A model generated the notes under the pieces. It was not told the DNA's origin and searched no databases. It saw only the letters and a program-made list of their open reading frames with translations. The position numbers and the translations under genes are program-made. A DNA stretch of 8,003 nucleotides from an uncultured Gammaproteobacteria bacterium. GTDB lineage: Bacteria; Pseudomonadota; Gammaproteobacteria; Coxiellales; Coxiellaceae. The stretch lies in NCBI GenBank assembly GCA_903870185.1, contig CAIQCE010000117.1:1-8003 (forward strand), given 5' to 3'. Shown here in pieces: positions 6,068-8,003 of the stretch; the stretch's first letter is position 1; the number at the start of each line of letters is the position of its first letter.

Positions 6068-6775
6068 TCAGCTATTGGGTTCCTTGCTGAATTGTTGCTT
6101 CAATTTTAGATAGGTACTCTCTAAAATTGGATAATAATTCGTTGTAATATGATTATAGATTTCATCAGCAAGATCTTGATTATAAGCATGCGATGTTTTA
6201 TTTCTATCTTCTAACATCTGTAACCATACATCTTCTTCATTAATCAGCATCCCTTTGAATGCTTCTCGTAATACGTCTTTAGGATAAGTTGCTTCCTGTC
6301 CTTTTGACTCAAGAATTCTTTTTAATAACTTCCAAAACAGCTCAATCGTAAATTCAAATCGCTGTATACACGCATCAATGTTACTTCTGTCGACTTGCAT
6401 TGGTTTTTCAACCATTTGTTTAAGAGCAATGATAGCTTTACCAACTAAATCAAAAGAAAGTTTACTTTTATTATTCATGTCATCCCTTTTATATATTAAT
6501 ACACCATCATGATCAATTGCCTGTTTTAATGGATTATCTTCTGTAAGATCATTGTATTTTATACAATCAATACTTAATAAAGTATCTGCATCATCAATAA
6601 TATTTATGATCTGTTGCCAATCCTTGTTTCCAACTGCGTTGGAACACACAATAGCTAAATCAATATCTGATCGTTCTTTATTATCACCACGAGCGCGTGA
6701 GCCATATAGAATGATTTTCTCAACGAAGGACAATTGAGCTAGTTTTTTTAAAAATACATGTTCTAATAAAGGCAT
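6068..6775 (-). CDS. Fused MNT nucleotidyltransferase-HEPN protein (MntA/HepT-like)
   Basis: This 235-residue protein joins two modules that are normally separate neighbouring genes. Residues 1-97 are a minimal nucleotidyltransferase with the GSRARG motif at 25-30, SDID at 36-39 (catalytic D37 and D39) and a likely third acid at D70. Residues 100-235 are an HI0074/HEPN-like helical domain with the RX4HXY motif RNKTSHAY at 191-198 (R191, H196, Y198), the known active site of HepT RNase toxins. In the two-gene systems MntA AMPylates the HepT tyrosine and so silences the toxin. All those residues are present here, so a self-silencing toxin-antitoxin or defence function is plausible. GAGGT at 6786-6782 lies 6 nt before the ATG. 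A second start with its own ribosome site lies at 6478. It is last in the minus-strand operon, 30 bp after the previous gene. Confidence 0.87.
   Translation of the reverse strand: MPLLEHVFLKKLAQLSFVEKIILYGSRARGDNKERSDIDLAIVCSNAVGNKDWQQIINIIDDADTLLSIDCIKYNDLTEDNPLKQAIDHDGVLIYKRDDMNNKSKLSFDLVGKAIIALKQMVEKPMQVDRSNIDACIQRFEFTIELFWKLLKRILESKGQEATYPKDVLREAFKGMLINEEDVWLQMLEDRNKTSHAYNQDLADEIYNHITTNYYPILESTYLKLKQQFSKEPNS
6476..6488 (-). promoter_or_regulatory. Internal ribosome site and ATG for a free HEPN domain
   Basis: On the minus strand AAGGG (6488-6484) lies 5 nt before an in-frame ATG (6478-6476), exactly at the boundary of the two domains (residue 100 of the fusion). Translation from here would give a 136-residue HEPN protein alone, ending at 6068. 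It is as strong as the site of the full gene. It may be active, or be left over from a time when these were two genes. Confidence 0.5.
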
Positions 6776-6805
6776 TTTGTGACCTCAGTGGATAAAGGAT
6801 ACTTC

Positions 6806-7411
6806 CTAATGGTTCCGGTGTTTAGACAACTCATTCCAGTGTTCTTTTTCCTTTGTTGACAATTGCGGCCAAATTTTACCCAGAGCCACGCCTGAATTCA
6901 AATAATGGATTTGAAGATCCGTGAGCGGAAGTGTTGCCCTTGGCATTAAAAGCCAGGTGATCAAAAGAGATGTTGTAATTGTGGTTGCCGCAGCAACACC
7001 AATCACTTTCCATTGCGATTTAACGAGCCCTTGGCGATATTGCTGTAAAGCATTCTGCGCATTTGTAGTAGCAATTTCTAATTTGCGCACAATGTCTTCA
7101 GCGCCTTTTGTAGCTGCTTGTGCCGATTGTTTTGAAATAATCGCTGTAACACTTGAAGCGGCTGCGTTGATACTGCGATTAAGGTATTGATGCACTTCCG
7201 GCGCAAGCGTTTTCAATTGGTTGATTTGCTCGTTCACTTGCTTTACAAGCTTCGTTGTTTCCAGTAATTGCTTGCTGGATAATGCTCTTTCAGTCACAAA
7301 AGTTTCATTCATGGTGGTTAATTCGTAAAGAAGTAAATCATGAACAGAGGTCTCACTAACTTCTTCTTGGTAACTTTCATCAATCAATATTTCATCTTTC
7401 ATAGCGCACAT
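6806..7411 (-). CDS. Coiled-coil protein with one membrane segment, possible mobilisation accessory protein
   Basis: This is a 201-residue protein. Residues 1-35 are acidic, about 40-130 are polar, Gln/Ala/Lys-rich and probably coiled coil, residues 135-156 are one hydrophobic membrane segment (VIGVAAATTITTSLLITWLL) and 157-201 are a polar tail with LGKIWPQLSTKEKEHW. GAGG at 7419-7416 lies 4 nt before ATG 7411, which is therefore preferred over TTG 7414; ATG 7402 is a less well spaced choice. It follows the upstream gene after 19 bp. Small coiled-coil membrane proteins next to relaxases (MobB-like) anchor the relaxosome at the membrane; that role is inferred from layout and context only. I do not recognise the family by sequence. 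Confidence 0.75.
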   Translation of the reverse strand: MCAMKDEILIDESYQEEVSETSVHDLLLYELTTMNETFVTERALSSKQLLETTKLVKQVNEQINQLKTLAPEVHQYLNRSINAAASSVTAIISKQSAQAATKGAEDIVRKLEIATTNAQNALQQYRQGLVKSQWKVIGVAAATTITTSLLITWLLMPRATLPLTDLQIHYLNSGVALGKIWPQLSTKEKEHWNELSKHRNH

Positions 7412-7430
7412 CAAACCTCATTGTTATCAC

Positions 7431-8003
7431 TTAAATCTCTCGCCCACCACGCTCAATACTTTTTTGCCTAACGTTCTCTCGTGGTTTGAATTGATCGTGG
7501 AGCCTGTCTATTTTTTCGTATACTTCCGGCTTGTGAACTGCAAAATAATCCATCACCATTTCGTTTTTGAACGTATTCATGACAAATTTTATCAAAGGCT
7601 CATGCAATGATTTTTGTCCGGGTGAATCCACTACCGATTGGTATAATTTCATAAAACTCTTCTCAGCTATGATTGCTTCTTGCATAACAGCAGCACTGCC
7701 TAATCGTGACCGTTGGGCTAGATCTGGATGCTTAGCCTCAAACTCCGCTTTAAACTTCGCCATGGCTTCTGCCGGTGTTTGACCAGTAGCAGATTTGAAC
7801 TTTTCAGCCAATTGCGCTTTCTGAGTTTGTTGGCGAATTTTCTCTTGCGTTTCCAGCCGTTCAAATCCGTCTTTTACGGGCGTTTCTGGTTTTTTGAATA
7901 CCAATCCATGGTTATTGCTATTTCGTTCCGTAATGAGCTTATTATCGGCCTTTAATGCAGCATTCGTTTCGAGCTCAGGTGTTGTTATAGAGAAATCAAC
8001 GGA
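7431..8003 (-). CDS. C-terminal end of a larger protein, possibly a relaxase tail (partial)
   Basis: The frame ending at 7431 is open through the right edge; 190 residues are visible. A TTG at 7904 could be read as a start, but the coding frame continues upstream without a stop (..LETNAALKADNKLITERNS..) and no ribosome site precedes it, so this is the end of a longer gene. The visible part is hydrophilic and helical, with a Gln/Lys-rich stretch (QEKIRQQTQKAQLAEKFKSA), an Ala/Lys-rich stretch and a basic tail (FKPRENVRQKSIERGGREI). No catalytic motif is visible. Its position as first visible gene of an operon with a coiled-coil/TM protein suggests a mobilisation relaxase C-terminus, but this is a guess from context. 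Confidence 0.7.
   Translation of the reverse strand, partial: SVDFSITTPELETNAALKADNKLITERNSNNHGLVFKKPETPVKDGFERLETQEKIRQQTQKAQLAEKFKSATGQTPAEAMAKFKAEFEAKHPDLAQRSRLGSAAVMQEAIIAEKSFMKLYQSVVDSPGQKSLHEPLIKFVMNTFKNEMVMDYFAVHKPEVYEKIDRLHDQFKPRENVRQKSIERGGREI

Noticed and set aside
6552..7190. Plus-strand frames at 6552-6737 and 6921-7190
   Set aside because: They are shadows of the MNT-HEPN and coiled-coil/TM genes, both supported by ribosome sites and domain content on the minus strand.
7431..7904. Complete 157-residue gene starting at TTG 7904
   Set aside because: The frame is open to the window edge with protein-like sequence upstream and no ribosome site before the TTG, so it is better read as the end of a longer gene.

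Overview
The window looks like the backbone of a medium-to-large, low-copy plasmid (or a plasmid-like integrated element) of a gammaproteobacterium. The mix of a CyRepA1-type replication protein, a ParA with its own N-terminal HTH, AT-rich intergenic DNA and moderate-GC coding DNA fits Legionellales (Legionella/Coxiella relatives) best. That assignment is inferred from the look of the genes, not from a search. There are no rRNA, tRNA, CRISPR or complete transposon features.

Layout. (1) Positions 1-3122, minus strand: a very large replication protein gene, open at the left edge, with a Toprim primase-type domain followed by a helicase ATPase. (2) 3123-3840: about 720 bp of non-coding, very AT-rich DNA that is probably the replication origin and control region. 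It holds a structured rep leader with two inverted repeats, a minus-strand promoter for rep, five direct repeats (iterons) with the core ATAAGAGACACAAAAA at 34-bp spacing, a 10-bp perfect palindrome, three helically phased A-tracts and a parA promoter. (3) 3841-5820, plus strand: a two-gene partition-type operon, parA followed by a 316-residue DNA-binding protein. The middle of the second gene is 12 units of 36 bp plus a partial one. (4) 5821-6067: a gene-free gap between convergent genes. (5) 6068-8003, minus strand: a tight three-gene operon, comprising the C-terminal end of a large protein (perhaps a relaxase), a coiled-coil/single-TM protein (perhaps a mobilisation accessory protein) and a fused MNT-HEPN nucleotidyltransferase/toxin-like protein.

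The most striking point is that the origin iterons and the coding repeats of the parA partner gene share the same 16-bp core. The noncoding copies share only that core, and in the coding copies the core is almost invariant, including at silent positions, while the rest of the unit changes amino acids. This suggests the gene carries an iteron or centromere array inside its own reading frame, so that one stretch of DNA both encodes a linker of IRDTKT peptides and serves as a protein-binding array. The likely reader is the gene's own C-terminal winged-helix-like domain or the Rep protein; the window does not decide which. In this model rep starts replication at the intergenic iterons, ParA and its partner segregate the plasmid, the in-gene array adds centromere or copy-control (handcuffing) sites, and the mobilisation and MNT-HEPN genes add transfer and maintenance.
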